Source: Methylocystis sp. B8 (GTDB lineage Bacteria > Pseudomonadota > Alphaproteobacteria > Rhizobiales > Beijerinckiaceae). From it: a stretch of DNA of 64,000 nucleotides. A model generated the notes under the pieces. That model did no database searches. It had not been told where the DNA came from and saw nothing but the letters and a program-made list of their open reading frames with translations. This document shows positions 1-8,143 of this stretch, in pieces (position 1 is the stretch's first letter; each line of letters begins with the position of its first letter). Position numbers and translations under genes: made by a program. Location of the stretch: NCBI RefSeq assembly GCF_005771425.1, contig NZ_VBTZ01000001.1:940023-1004022 (forward strand), read 5' to 3'.

Positions 1-531
1 CGGCGACCGGGCCAGCCGGTCCTGCATCGCGCGAGGCGCGACGAGCGCCGCGCCGGCGATTTCCGCGCGCTGAGGCGCAATGAGAGGAGATCCATTGAGA
101 AAGGCCCCCAGCCCACGGCCGCTGACATAGGTCTCCCCAAGCGCCGGCGCGTGGATGACCCCGGCCACGGGCCGGCCGCCAACAACCAGAGCGATGGACA
201 CCGACCAGCGCGCGTCGCCACGCGAGAACGCCACAGTTCCATCGATTGGATCGACGACGATCAAGGCGTCGCTCTCAAGTCGATCGTGGGTGTCGACGCT
301 CTCTTCGGAGAGCCACGCGGCTTCTGGCGCGATCCGCGCCATCTCCTGGAACAGGAAACGATCAACAGCGAAATCCGCCTCGGTGACCGGCGAACCGCCG
401 CCCTTGTAGGACACCGCAGCAGTCGTCCGCTGGCCCATGCGGAAATAGGCCATGGCGATGTCGCCGGCCTTGCGCGTGACGCTCTCGAGTTCAGGAAGAA
501 AAGCGGCGAGTTCTGCCTGTTTGGCCATCAT
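1..531 (-). CDS. Inositol monophosphatase family protein (CysQ/SuhB-like), 3' end missing
   Basis: The reverse strand reads open from ATG at 531 (or 528) to the window edge, giving the first 177 residues. A GGGSPVTEAD segment lies near residue 44, the metal-ligand motif WLSEES at 73-78 and the signature DPIDGT at 94-99. Together these define Mg-dependent lithium-sensitive phosphatases such as inositol-1-phosphatase, CysQ (3'-phosphoadenosine 5'-phosphate phosphatase) and HisN. The C-terminal metal and substrate residues lie outside the window, so substrate cannot be decided. No strong ribosome binding site is visible. It is divergent from the DUF6101 gene across about 220 bases. Confidence 0.85.
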   Translation of the reverse strand, partial: MMAKQAELAAFLPELESVTRKAGDIAMAYFRMGQRTTAAVSYKGGGSPVTEADFAVDRFLFQEMARIAPEAAWLSEESVDTHDRLESDALIVVDPIDGTVAFSRGDARWSVSIALVVGGRPVAGVIHAPALGETYVSGRGLGAFLNGSPLIAPQRAEIAGAALVAPRAMQDRLARSP

Positions 532-750
532 TGCGAGGAGTAGGCGAGGCGTTGGCGGCCCGCAAGCAGGCGCGTTGCGGAGAATAGGAGCAATTTGAAC
601 GAATTCATTTCCATGGACTTCACCCTCATCGCCTAAATCATGCAAGAAAGCAATGATTTACGCGGCGTTCACCAGGCTTTTTAGCGCCTTCGCGAGAAGG
701 CTGCGGCAAGTTGGGCGCCGAAAAAGAATTCAAACCGCAAGGAGCCATCG

Positions 751-1281
751 ATGGTTGAAGCCGACGCCACGCGCAAGATCGAGGAAAAGGTTTACGTTCA
801 GCGCGATCGGCGCGCCGACGGCGGCGCCCGCCGCGTCCGAATGACCCGAAACGACGTGTTAATCGCGCGTCGTTTGAGTGGCGTCGCCATGGTCATCTCG
901 GTGCCTGTCAGCGCCTACTGCGGCGTCGCCCTCGACGTGCAGCCCGGAGAAGATGGATCGCCACGCTACGTCCTGTCGCTCGCGCACAGTGACCCGGACC
1001 TCGATATTCTTCTCGGCGAAACTCAAGACTGCGGCGCCGTCGCCGCTGACTGGCGTCATTGGTCGGCTTGGCTTGGACTGCCCCGCGTCACCGAAGAGGA
1101 AGGCGAGTTGCAGACGCTCGACGGCGCGGCCGAAGAGGTAGTCGCCGCTTCCGTGCGACGCCGCTGCGCGAGCATTGTGCGTAAGCGCCGTCCGCGATTT
1201 CTCATTCGCCGCAAGGCGGGGGACTCGCGCCGCATGAAGGTTGTCCATGCAAAAGAGCGCGAGATCATTTCCTATGAGTGA
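751..1281 (+). CDS. DUF6101 family protein
   Basis: A 176-residue cytoplasmic protein with no signal peptide or clear membrane segment. It starts at ATG 751 behind a good ribosome binding site (AAGGAG at 739-744). The N-terminus is charged and arginine-rich, the middle (about 45-120) is more hydrophobic and looks folded, and the C-terminus is strongly basic ([14 protein letters not shown]). From memory it matches an uncharacterised family restricted to Rhizobiales-type bacteria; the function is unknown. Its 3' end overlaps the convergent COG0523 GTPase gene by 10 bases. Confidence 0.75.
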   Translation: MVEADATRKIEEKVYVQRDRRADGGARRVRMTRNDVLIARRLSGVAMVISVPVSAYCGVALDVQPGEDGSPRYVLSLAHSDPDLDILLGETQDCGAVAADWRHWSAWLGLPRVTEEEGELQTLDGAAEEVVAASVRRRCASIVRKRRPRFLIRRKAGDSRRMKVVHAKEREIISYE

Positions 1282-2387
1282 GCCGCCCCGAGGACGATCT
1301 TCTCGAAGCCCTCGCGGATCTCCTGTTCCTTCAGCTTTCTGCCGATGAAGACGAGGCGTGAGTCGCGCTTCTCGCCTTCCTTCCATTCTCGCTGCAAGTC
1401 GCCGTCGAGGATCTGATGGACGCCCTGAAAAACGAAGCGCCGAGGTTCGTTCTTGAAGGCGATGATTCCCTTGCTGCGCAGAATGTCCGGGCCTTCACGT
1501 TGAATAAGGTCATTGAGCCAGGGGACGAAGCGTTCAGGGTCGACCGCGCCTTCGTGGCGGATCGAGATGGAATGCATCTCGTCGTCGTGAAGATGCTTCA
1601 TACGGCCGTGATTGGCGTGATGTTCCTCATGTTCGTAATGATGTTCATGATGGTCGTGACCGTGATGGTCATGGCCGCAATTTGGTCCACACTCATGATC
1701 ATGGTCGTGATGCGCATGGTCGTGATCATGGCCCGACTCTTCCGCTTTGAGGAAGGCCGGCTCGATCTCGAGAATCCGGTCGAGATCGAAGGCGTTGCGC
1801 TCCAAGACCGCCTGCAGGGGAACGTCCGACCTCACTGTGCGATGCAAAGCGGCGTAAGGATTGATCGCGCGGATGCGGCCTTCGACTTCTTCGAGCTCTT
1901 CGTCTGAAACGAGATCGGTTTTGTTGAGGACGATTACGTCGGCGAAGGCGATCTGACTTTTTGCCTCCGGCGCGTCTTTCAGCCGCTCGCCGAGCCATTT
2001 GGCGTCGGCGACCGTCACCACCGCGTCGAGCCGCGCCGCCTCCTTGACGTCAGCGTCCATGAAGAAGGTCTGCGCCACGGGCGCAGGATTGGCGAGGCCC
2101 GTCGTTTCGACGACAATCGCGTCGAACTTGCCGCGCCGGCGCATCAGCCCTTCGATAATGCGAATGAGATCGCCGCGCACGGTGCAGCAGATGCAACCGT
2201 TATTCATCTCGAAGACTTCTTCGTCGGCGCCGACGACAAGATCGTTGTCGATGCCGATCTCGCCAAACTCATTGACGATGACGGCATAGCGCCGGCCATG
2301 CTGCTCGGTGAGGATGCGGTTGAGAAGCGTCGTCTTGCCGGCGCCGAGATAGCCGGTGATGACGGTGACGGGGATTTTGTCTGTCAT
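1272..2387 (-). CDS. COG0523 (CobW/P47K) GTPase, putative zinc chaperone
   Basis: A 371-residue G3E GTPase. The Walker A loop GYLGAGKTT is at residues 12-20, the metal-binding CICC (CxCC type) at 65-68, NKTD at 155-158, and a long His-rich linker at about 220-268 is followed by the CobW C-terminal domain. This family delivers metals; His-rich members in Zur regulons (ZigA, ZagA, YeiR types) act under zinc starvation. It is the last gene of the zinc-uptake operon, 84 bases after znuA, which favours zinc over cobalt or nickel as cargo. Specificity is inferred from context. Confidence 0.92.
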   Translation of the reverse strand: MTDKIPVTVITGYLGAGKTTLLNRILTEQHGRRYAVIVNEFGEIGIDNDLVVGADEEVFEMNNGCICCTVRGDLIRIIEGLMRRRGKFDAIVVETTGLANPAPVAQTFFMDADVKEAARLDAVVTVADAKWLGERLKDAPEAKSQIAFADVIVLNKTDLVSDEELEEVEGRIRAINPYAALHRTVRSDVPLQAVLERNAFDLDRILEIEPAFLKAEESGHDHDHAHHDHDHECGPNCGHDHHGHDHHEHHYEHEEHHANHGRMKHLHDDEMHSISIRHEGAVDPERFVPWLNDLIQREGPDILRSKGIIAFKNEPRRFVFQGVHQILDGDLQREWKEGEKRDSRLVFIGRKLKEQEIREGFEKIVLGAAHS

Positions 2388-2471
2388 TCTTTCTCCTGCG
2401 GAGAAGGGCAGTCAGCAGTGGGCAATCGGCAGTCATCCGAATACTGATCTGCCGAAAACCGACTGCCGCTC

Positions 2472-3347
2472 TCACGGCGCTAAGGCTTTGGCCAGTTCTT
2501 TCACATTATGGCGCATCATGTCGATATAGGTTGTGCCATCGCCTTTCGCATCAGACAGCGCATCGGAATAGAGCGTGCCGCCCATTCGGGCGCCAGTCTC
2601 GCTCGCGATGCGCTTGGCAAGGCGAGGATCGGCGACATTCTCTATAAAAACTGCGCCCACTTTGTGCGCCCTAACAGCGTCGATAATCCTTGCGACATCG
2701 CGGGCGCTGACCTCGGCCTCCGTTGAAACGCCCTGCGGCGCGATGAATTCGACGCCATAACGCGCGGCAAAATAGCCGAAAGCGTCATGCGTCGAAACCA
2801 CGCGGCGACGCTCCTTCGGAACGGCGGCGATCGCCTGCTGGATTTCCGCGTCAAGCGCGTCAAGTTTGGCGAGATAGGCGTCGGCGTTCGCCTTATAGGT
2901 CTGCGCGCCTTCAGGGTCAGCGGCCGTCAGCGCTTCCCGGATCGCTTCGACATAGACCTTCGCATTCGCAACGTCCTGCCAGGCGTGCGGATCTTGCCCT
3001 TCCTCGTCCTTCCGAGCGGCGACGCCATTGCCAAGAGTGACGACTTCGCCCTTGCTTTTCGCAGCCCTCGTCAAACGATCGAGCCAGCCCTCGAAGCCAA
3101 GCCCATTGACGAAAATAAGCCGCGCCTGCGCGATGCGACGGCCGTCGGCGGCGCTGGGCTGATAGACGTGGGCGTCGCCGTCGGGGCCGACGATCGTGGT
3201 CACTGACACGCGGTCGCCGCCAACCTGACGCACAAAATCGCCGATGATCGAAAAACTGGCGACAACTGGAATTTTCTGCGCCTCCGCCTTCGCCGGCGTA
3301 ACAAGCGCTGCGAGGGAAAGCGCCAGCGCGTCGCGTCGTGTGAACAT
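2472..3347 (-). CDS. znuA: Periplasmic zinc-binding protein of ABC transporter
   Basis: A 291-residue cluster A-I substrate-binding protein with a short N-terminal secretion signal ending near ALVTPAKAEA. Expected metal-ligand histidines appear in DAHVYQP, DPHAWQD and STHDAFGYFAARYG. The His/Asp-rich loop of many ZnuA proteins is absent, leaving only a short acidic stretch (KDEEGQD). It would capture Zn(II) in the periplasm for ZnuB/ZnuC. The start lies 3 bases after the znuB stop, so the two are one transcript. Manganese cannot be excluded from sequence alone, but the operon context points to zinc. Confidence 0.93.
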   Translation of the reverse strand: MFTRRDALALSLAALVTPAKAEAQKIPVVASFSIIGDFVRQVGGDRVSVTTIVGPDGDAHVYQPSAADGRRIAQARLIFVNGLGFEGWLDRLTRAAKSKGEVVTLGNGVAARKDEEGQDPHAWQDVANAKVYVEAIREALTAADPEGAQTYKANADAYLAKLDALDAEIQQAIAAVPKERRRVVSTHDAFGYFAARYGVEFIAPQGVSTEAEVSARDVARIIDAVRAHKVGAVFIENVADPRLAKRIASETGARMGGTLYSDALSDAKGDGTTYIDMMRHNVKELAKALAP

Positions 3348-3350
3348 CGC

Positions 3351-4220
3351 TTATCCTTCAAGATGCCGGCGCGGCCGTCTTAGGCGCAATACGCCGCCGG
3401 CGCGGCCGAAAATCATCGAGAGAAAATAGATTACGCCCGCGGCGAGAATTATGGCGGGTCCAGTCGGCGCGCTGGTCTCATTGGAGAAGACGAGACCGCC
3501 GTAACAGCAGAGCGCGCCGATGCCTGCCGCGAGCGGCAAAGCGACGGCGAGATCGCGTGTCCACAATCGCGCCGCCGCCGCGGGAAGCATCATGACGCCC
3601 ACGGCCATCAGCGTGCCAAGCGCGTGAAAACCTGCGACGAGATTGAGCACCACCAGCGCGAGGAAGAGGAAAGGCGTGAATTCGCCGAAAGCGCTCGTCT
3701 GGCGCAAAAATAGCGGGTCGAGCGTGTCCATCACCAACGCCCGATAGAAGAGCGCCATCAGGACGAGCGTCACGGTCGAGACGCCGACGACCATCAGAAG
3801 CGCAGCGTCGTCGAGACCGACGACCGAGCCAAAGAGCACGTGAAGTAAGTCGACGTTCGAGCCGCGAAGCGACACGAGCGTCACGCCCAACGCCAGCGAG
3901 ACGAGATAGAATGCCGCGAGCGACGCGTCCTCGCGCAGCGTCGTAAACCTTGAGGCTGCGCCAGCGGCGAGCGCCACGACGAGGCCGGCGACGAGACCGC
4001 CAAAGGTCATCGCCGGCAAGGAAAGGCCGGCGACGAGATAACCAACGGCGGCGCCAGGCAGAATGGCATGAGACAGCGCGTCGCCCGCAAGCGACATGCG
4101 TCGAAGAATAAGGAATACGCCGAGCGGCGCGCCCGACAGAGCGAGCGCCAGCGAGCCGACGAGCGCGCGTCGCATGAATTCATAATCGGCGAATGGCGTG
4201 ACGAAGACGTCAGTGAACAT
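3351..4220 (-). CDS. znuB: Zinc ABC transporter permease
   Basis: A 289-residue inner-membrane protein of the ABC-3 (ZnuB/MntB/FimA) permease family with about eight or nine hydrophobic segments. An early conserved stretch LGVFLILRRMSLAGDALSH (residues about 33-51) is the coupling region of this family. It forms the zinc channel with ZnuC. Its start overlaps the 3' end of znuC by 11 bases, indicating translational coupling, and znuA follows 3 bases later. Confidence 0.93.
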   Translation of the reverse strand: MFTDVFVTPFADYEFMRRALVGSLALALSGAPLGVFLILRRMSLAGDALSHAILPGAAVGYLVAGLSLPAMTFGGLVAGLVVALAAGAASRFTTLREDASLAAFYLVSLALGVTLVSLRGSNVDLLHVLFGSVVGLDDAALLMVVGVSTVTLVLMALFYRALVMDTLDPLFLRQTSAFGEFTPFLFLALVVLNLVAGFHALGTLMAVGVMMLPAAAARLWTRDLAVALPLAAGIGALCCYGGLVFSNETSAPTGPAIILAAGVIYFLSMIFGRAGGVLRLRRPRRHLEG

Positions 4221-5025
4221 GGAATTTATCTTCGGCGCCTAGCTCGTCGTCGCGCACACATTCGCGGGCGCGCGCGTCGAAGGCTTCCGACATGGCGCGG
4301 GCGCGAATGAGATTCTTCTCGCAAAGGGCGTCGCGCGTGTCGCCCCAAAAGATGCACTCGCGGGCGAGCAGTAGCGTCCGCGGAAAGGCGCGGCGCACGA
4401 TGTCCAATTCATGCAGAACAGCGACGATGGTGCGCCCCTCGGCGCGCCATTTGGCGATCAGCGCCAGCAGATCGTCTATCGTGGCTTCATCGATCGCGCC
4501 AAAAGGCTCGTCGAGAAGAATGATCGGCTGATCCTGGACGATAAGCCGCGCGAATAATGCTCGCTGCATTTGACCGCCGGAGAGCGTTTCGAGCGTTCGC
4601 GATTCGAAACCGACAAGTCCGACCGTTTCGATCGCGGCGGCGACCCGCGCGCGCTCGGCTGCGTTCAACGCAGCCAAAAGGCCGATCCGCGCAAGAGCGC
4701 CCATCGCCACGAAATCCCGCACATTGATTGGGAAGGTGCGGTCGACGTCCACGACCTGCGGCAGATAGGCGGTCGCGCGGAAGGGCGAGCCTCCGAAATA
4801 GATGGCGCCGCCAAGCGGCGTGAGCAGCCCGGCGAGCGCCTTAAGCAGAGTCGATTTGCCGGCGCCATTTGGGCCGCAGACGGCGAGGCCCTCTCCGGGC
4901 GCGATTTCGCCGTCGAGGTGATGAACCGCGGGTCGACGATCGTAGCCCAGCGTGAGATTGACGAGCCGGATCGCCGGCGCGTGAGCGACCGCGTTCAATG
5001 CAGCGCCCAATAGGCGCCTGCCCAC
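4210..5025 (-). CDS. znuC: Zinc ABC transporter ATP-binding protein
   Basis: An ABC ATPase with Walker A GPNGAGKST, Q-loop AYLPQVVDVDR, signature LSGGQMQ, Walker B IILLDEPFGAID and H-loop VLHELD. It energises ZnuB. The given start is GTG at 5025 (271 residues). A TTG at 4998 overlaps the stop of the preceding small gene (TTGA) and would give a 262-residue protein beginning just before the ATPase fold, so either is possible. The order small protein, znuC, znuB, znuA, GTPase with overlaps at several joints indicates one operon. Confidence 0.92.
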   Translation of the reverse strand: MGRRLLGAALNAVAHAPAIRLVNLTLGYDRRPAVHHLDGEIAPGEGLAVCGPNGAGKSTLLKALAGLLTPLGGAIYFGGSPFRATAYLPQVVDVDRTFPINVRDFVAMGALARIGLLAALNAAERARVAAAIETVGLVGFESRTLETLSGGQMQRALFARLIVQDQPIILLDEPFGAIDEATIDDLLALIAKWRAEGRTIVAVLHELDIVRRAFPRTLLLARECIFWGDTRDALCEKNLIRARAMSEAFDARARECVRDDELGAEDKFHVH

Positions 5026-5180
5026 AGCGCCGCAAGAAGCAGCGCCACGACGGTTAAACGGGAGCCGGCCGACGTTCCGAGAGCTGAGAGCCGCGCCTTT
5101 TCACCGCCAGCGCCTGCGACGGGAGCTTCGGCGTGCGCATGCTGGGGCAGGGCGCGTTCATGCGTCGTCATATTGAACAT
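4995..5180 (-). CDS. Small single-pass membrane protein heading the zinc operon
   Basis: About 61 residues (ATG at 5180; a second in-frame ATG at 5171). The N-terminal half contains a few histidines (THERALPQHAHAEAP) and the C-terminal half has one membrane segment (LTVVALLLAALWAGAYWAL) ending the protein. It overlaps the 5' end of znuC and sits immediately downstream of the Zur-like operator. I do not recognise a family. Position and the His residues suggest a minor accessory to zinc uptake, but it could also be a leader for translational coupling. Confidence 0.5.
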   Translation of the reverse strand: MFNMTTHERALPQHAHAEAPVAGAGGEKARLSALGTSAGSRLTVVALLLAALWAGAYWALH

Positions 5181-5184
5181 GGCC

Positions 5185-5201
5185 AAATGTTATATTGTAA
5201 C
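5185..5201. promoter_or_regulatory. Putative Zur operator of the zinc operon
   Basis: The sequence AAATGTTATATTGTAAC closely resembles the Zur box (core GTTATA-N-TATAAC, flanked by AAAT), with the right half diverging at the end. It lies 4 to 21 bases upstream of the first start codon of the zinc-uptake operon, so a bound repressor would cover the promoter or transcript start. Repression by Zn-loaded Zur is inferred from motif and gene content. Confidence 0.7.
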
Positions 5202-5433
5202 GCCGACAATGAACAAGACGGCCGACGCGCTTTTGGACGTCCATTGGCGCCTGGCCGCTGGGGCGTAAGTATAGGCGGAGGCGCGTTTGCGCCAATTGGC
5301 CGTGGACAGGGAAGGGCGACTCTGTTATCTCCTGCCGCACGGGTCAGGCGCTCCGCTAGCGCCCGGCAGCCTATTCCCTATTCGACCGCTTGCCGACGGT
5401 TCCGTCGCGGCGCGGCAAACACAGGATGGATAC

Positions 5434-5667
5434 GTGCAAGTTCTCGTTCGCGACAACAATGTCGATCAGGCTCTCAAGGCTCTGAAAAAGAAGATGCAAC
5501 GTGAGGGCATCTTTCGCGAAATGAAGCTGCGCGGTCATTATGAAAAGCCATCCGAGAAGCGCGCGCGTGAGAAGGCCGAGGCGGTCCGCCGCGCTCGCAA
5601 GCTGGCGCGCAAAAAGCTCCAGCGTGAAGGCCTGCTCCCGGTAAAGGCCAAGGCGGTCGGGCGCTGA
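5434..5667 (+). CDS. rpsU: 30S ribosomal protein S21
   Basis: A 77-residue basic protein beginning at GTG 5434 ([14 protein letters not shown]), the usual alphaproteobacterial S21 N-terminus. A longer upstream reading frame exists but its extra residues do not belong to the family. AGGATGGA precedes the start. S21 is a late-assembling 30S protein near the anti-Shine-Dalgarno region. The C-terminus is the usual Lys/Arg/Glu-rich helix. It is divergent from the zinc operon. Confidence 0.95.
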   Translation: MQVLVRDNNVDQALKALKKKMQREGIFREMKLRGHYEKPSEKRAREKAEAVRRARKLARKKLQREGLLPVKAKAVGR

Positions 5668-5771
5668 ACCAGCCGCCTCGTCGAATTCTCGCCGAATTGC
5701 GGGCGCTTTTTTAAGAATTGCCCGTCGAAAAGATAGCGAGACGAATTTGCGGCTTGGGAGGATCTGAAGGC

Positions 5772-6641
5772 ATGGTCTTTTGCCGTGCGGCGACGGCGCG
5801 TCGCCAAGCTTCGCCCAGTCGTCAGCCCCTATCGCGCAGTATTGCGGCGCTCGCCATATTCGCCCTCGCTGGCTGTGAAACCGCGAGCGGCATTCGGCCG
5901 GCCGGGCGCGGCATCGCCGAGATCGCCGACACCGACCCAAAGTCCGCCTCAGCCAACATTGATTCGCTCACCGAGGTGATTCGACGCAATCCGTCAAGCG
6001 CCGAAGCCTACAATACGCGCGGCGTCGCTTATGCCCGCGTGGGCCGCTTCCAGGAGGCGGTCGGCGACTTCACGCAGGCCGTCAAGCTCGAGCCCAATAA
6101 TGCGCCGGCTTACACGAATCGCGCGCTCGCGCTTCGCCAGATGGGCCAGAACGACGCCGCGCGCGCCGACTTCGATCGGGCCATCGAGGTAAATCCCAAA
6201 CATGCGCCGGCCTATGTCGGCCGGGCCAATTTGCTCCGAGCCCAGGGTAATCTCGATCAAGCGCTCTCAGATCTCGATCAAGCGATCCGCCTCAATCCGG
6301 AAAGCGCGCAGGCCTTTCACGCGAGGGGACTGATCCATCAAAAGCGCGGCGACAACGCGCGCGCCGTAACGGATTTTGACAACGCGATCGACCGCGATCC
6401 CTTCGCCGCAGCGCCTTATCAAGCGCGCGGCGAAAGCCTGGTTACGCTCGGCAAATTTGACAAGGCGGTCGAGGACTTCAACGCTGCGCTCAATGTCGAT
6501 AATAAGAGCGCGCTCGCCTGGGCATGGCTCGGACTCGCCTATGATAAAAGCGGGAACAAGCCTAAGGCGCAAGAGTCGTATCAGCGCGCGTTACAGCTCG
6601 ACCCGCAGCAGCCGATCGCCAAACAGGGCGCGCGGGGCTAG
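5772..6641 (+). CDS. Tetratricopeptide repeat lipoprotein
   Basis: A 289-residue protein starting at ATG 5772 behind GGAGGATCTGAAGG. A basic N-terminus and hydrophobic stretch end in a lipobox-like ALAGC near residues 32-36, predicting lipidation. The rest is a TPR solenoid of about six 34-residue repeats (AYNTRGVAYARVGRFQEAV, APAYTNRALALRQMG and similar). It resembles NlpI-like or rhizobial TPR lipoproteins that scaffold envelope enzymes; partners are unknown. The next gene, terC, is convergent. Confidence 0.85.
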   Translation: MVFCRAATARRQASPSRQPLSRSIAALAIFALAGCETASGIRPAGRGIAEIADTDPKSASANIDSLTEVIRRNPSSAEAYNTRGVAYARVGRFQEAVGDFTQAVKLEPNNAPAYTNRALALRQMGQNDAARADFDRAIEVNPKHAPAYVGRANLLRAQGNLDQALSDLDQAIRLNPESAQAFHARGLIHQKRGDNARAVTDFDNAIDRDPFAAAPYQARGESLVTLGKFDKAVEDFNAALNVDNKSALAWAWLGLAYDKSGNKPKAQESYQRALQLDPQQPIAKQGARG

Positions 6642-6647
6642 CGCATT

Positions 6648-7337
6648 CTATGCGCGTTGGTCTTCCCTCCATTGCCGGTAGATCGCGACCACAAAGGCGA
6701 TCACGAGCACCAACGCGCACCCAGCGATTGACAGGCCGAGCTCAAGAGTTCCGTGGTCAGTGACATGCACATAGGTCGGCAGCGCCGGATCCGCAGCCGC
6801 CATGTCGCCCGCGACCCAGCCCAAAAGACCTGCGCCGGCCCAGACGAGCAAGGGAAACCTCTCCAGCACTTTAAGAAGCGCGCCGGCCCCGAACATCACG
6901 ATCGGCACTGACAATAACAAGCCGAACACGATGAGAGTGGTCGAGCCGCGCGCCGCCGCGGCGATGGCGATCACATTGTCGAGCGACATCACTGCGTCGG
7001 CCATGATGATTGCGCCGACCGCGCTCCAGAGGTTGGGTTTGGCTTTGACGTCGGAGTGCTCAGTCTCGTCGATGAGCAATTTCACGGCGACGATGAGCAG
7101 CAGCGCGGCGCCGACGATCTTCAAATAGGGGATCGTCATAAGTTGAACGATGACCAGCGTGAACGCGATGCGCAGAACGATTCCCCCGAGCGCGCCGAGA
7201 AATACGCCCCAGCGCCGCTGACGGACCGGAAGCTGCCGGCACGCAAGCGCGATCAAAATGGCGTTGTCTCCCGATAGGAGAAGATTGATCCAGATGATCT
7301 CGAAGACTTCCCAGCTTATGGCGAAATCTAGAGACAT
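6648..7337 (-). CDS. TerC family integral membrane protein (YjbE type)
   Basis: A 229-residue protein with about seven hydrophobic segments. The family motifs with acidic residues in the membrane are present: INLLLSGDNAILIALA near residues 17-32 and DAVMSLDNVIAIAAAA near 113-128. TerC/Alx/YkoY proteins are linked to manganese export, tellurite resistance and metalation of exported proteins. I found no yybP-ykoY manganese riboswitch in the 5' region. It is divergent from the PRC-barrel gene. Confidence 0.88.
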   Translation of the reverse strand: MSLDFAISWEVFEIIWINLLLSGDNAILIALACRQLPVRQRRWGVFLGALGGIVLRIAFTLVIVQLMTIPYLKIVGAALLLIVAVKLLIDETEHSDVKAKPNLWSAVGAIIMADAVMSLDNVIAIAAAARGSTTLIVFGLLLSVPIVMFGAGALLKVLERFPLLVWAGAGLLGWVAGDMAAADPALPTYVHVTDHGTLELGLSIAGCALVLVIAFVVAIYRQWREDQRA

Positions 7338-7550
7338 GCGCGCCTTCCTATCGGGCGAAGCCCATTCGTGCGAAGCGGACGAGAAGAAATCCGTGGAACC
7401 GCTCCGCCTCTAAAGCAGCGTGATCATGTTTTGACGAAGACGGAAACTTGCCGCTGACGCTCGTCACGCTTTTGCGTTGCATTATCGCGTTTCCAAAGAA
7501 GAAGGAACCCGCCGCTCAGCTTATGCGGCGTCGATTTTTCTTCGCTAAGA

Positions 7551-7575
7551 GGAACAACGGGCCTTACCGCGTGTT
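7551..7575 (+). promoter_or_regulatory. EcfG-type (general stress response) promoter candidate
   Basis: GGAAC (7551-7555), 16 bases, then TGTT (7572-7575) fits the alphaproteobacterial EcfG promoter form GGAAC-N16/17-CGTT with one mismatch in the -10. It lies 64 bases upstream of the PRC-barrel start, and PRC-barrel genes are frequent EcfG targets. The rest of the intergenic stretch 7338-7638 holds only a copy of a short repeat at 7415-7425. Confidence 0.5.
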
Positions 7576-7638
7576 TTGGCGGCTGGGCGCGGCAAATTCG
7601 ACAATGGCGTCGCTTCAGCGCGCTGCAGGAGGCATACA

Positions 7639-8049
7639 ATGGGTATGGCACAGCCAAACGCCAACCTGATATCCAGCGATAAGGTCGAAGGCACTGACGT
7701 CTATGACGCCGCCGGCAATAAGATCGGCGCGATCGACCATCTGATGATCGATCGCGTGTCGGGGGTCGTTCGTTACGGCGTCATGACGTTCGGCGGGTTT
7801 CTGGGCATAGGCGAAGGCGAACACCCTCTTCCATGGAAGTCGTTCCGCTACGACACGAATCTTGGCGGTTATGTCGCCAATGTGACGGAAGAGCAGTTGC
7901 AGAACGCCCCTGAATACGCCGGCGAAGAAAGCTGGTCGGATCGCGACTGGGAAACCAGGCTGAACAAAAACTACGGCGCGGCTCCCTATTGGGAGGATAC
8001 GACCATATCGACGTCAATGCGTGACGAGCCGACGCGCGGCGGCTGGTGA
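7639..8049 (+). CDS. PRC-barrel domain protein
   Basis: A 136-residue soluble protein starting at ATG 7639 behind GCAGGAGG. Residues about 10-85 form a PRC-barrel (SDKVEGTDVYDAAGNKIG, with the typical LPWKSFRYD close). The C-terminal 50 residues are polar and aromatic-rich (ESWSDRDWE, YGAAPYWED). Such proteins in alphaproteobacteria are stress-induced, with no known enzymatic role. An EcfG-like promoter precedes it and a strong terminator follows. Confidence 0.85.
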   Translation: MGMAQPNANLISSDKVEGTDVYDAAGNKIGAIDHLMIDRVSGVVRYGVMTFGGFLGIGEGEHPLPWKSFRYDTNLGGYVANVTEEQLQNAPEYAGEESWSDRDWETRLNKNYGAAPYWEDTTISTSMRDEPTRGGW

Positions 8050-8075
8050 AGTCCACTGACATAGGCGGTTAAAAA

Positions 8076-8104
8076 GGCGAAGCCAATCTAGCTTCGCCTT
8101 TTTT
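8076..8104 (+). terminator. Rho-independent terminator after the PRC-barrel gene
   Basis: An 8-bp perfect stem GGCGAAGC / GCTTCGCC with a 7-base loop is followed by six T residues. It lies 27 bases after the stop codon. Confidence 0.9.
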
Positions 8105-8143
8105 GCAGCTTATATCTAGTTGAAGCCTTAATTTAGAAAGATC

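Noticed and set aside
7338-7500. Manganese (yybP-ykoY) riboswitch before terC
   Set aside because: No matching consensus in the 5' region of terC.
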